64,000 bases of DNA from Ursus arctos (lineage: Eukaryota; Chordata; Mammalia; Carnivora; Ursidae): the NCBI RefSeq assembly GCF_023065955.2, contig NW_026622786.1:53739438-53803437 (forward strand). Direction: 5' to 3'. Below, piece by piece: positions 63,966 to 64,000 of this stretch (position 1 is the first letter of the stretch; every line of letters starts with the position of its first letter). The translations under genes and the position numbers were made by a program. The notes beneath the pieces were generated by a model. The model was not told where the DNA came from, did no database searches, and saw only the letters and a list, made by a program, of their open reading frames with translations.

Positions 63966-64000
63966 AATGAACAAGAAAATCAAATGGCTGACAAAAGGAA

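Overview
The window is mammalian nuclear DNA from a carnivore, most likely an arctoid (bear/panda or a pinniped). The main evidence is fourteen tRNA-derived carnivore SINEs (SINEC). Two of them, at 28762-28966 and 34492-34710, have the body I remember for the bear/panda-type subfamily: a 'gacagccagcgagagaggga' tail region on the minus strand, or 'ctctcgctggctgtctc' on plus. They lack the dog SINEC_Cf body. The rest of the repeat content fits a placental mammal: MIR, L2, old L1 3' ends, MaLR-type LTRs and MER5-like hAT relics.

No protein-coding gene, exon, RNA gene, CRISPR array or operon is supported. The open frames are short (163 codons at most), overlap on both strands, and often run through microsatellites or repeats. 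The window reads as intergenic or deep intronic sequence.

Layout. 0-2.6 kb: an L1 3' end, an old transposon-like relic split by two SINEs, and an antisense L1 whose tail became a (CTTT)n array. 2.6-10.3 kb: mostly unique or very old sequence with MIRs, a MER5-like relic and three patches that keep many CpGs. 10.3-18.6 kb: two MaLR-type LTRs, MIRs, an antisense L1, several microsatellites, a 30-bp Z-DNA candidate and a perfect 24-bp palindrome. 18.6-29.3 kb: an L1 body broken by two SINEs, a second antisense L1, a MIR split by an LTR, and four SINEs in the same orientation within 1.5 kb. 29.3-48.1 kb: old MIR/L2/LTR relics, two younger SINEs, a (CA)21 array and an antisense L1. 48.1-57 kb: two plus-strand L1 3' ends, a SINE with an internal 18-bp duplication, L2 relics and a long (AAAAG)n array. 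57-64 kb: a dense MIR zone, an antisense L1 apparently split by later insertions, an LTR-like element with a self-complementary (CTAT)n/(GATA)n tract, one SINE and two more MIRs.

Nothing here behaves as a multi-gene system. The signals worth following are structural or regulatory: CpG-retaining unique patches, perfect palindromes, a Z-DNA candidate, a pure polypurine pentanucleotide array, and SINEs that lack an A-rich tail. Repeat family names come from memory of consensus sequences. Boundaries of old repeats are approximate to about 10-30 bp.
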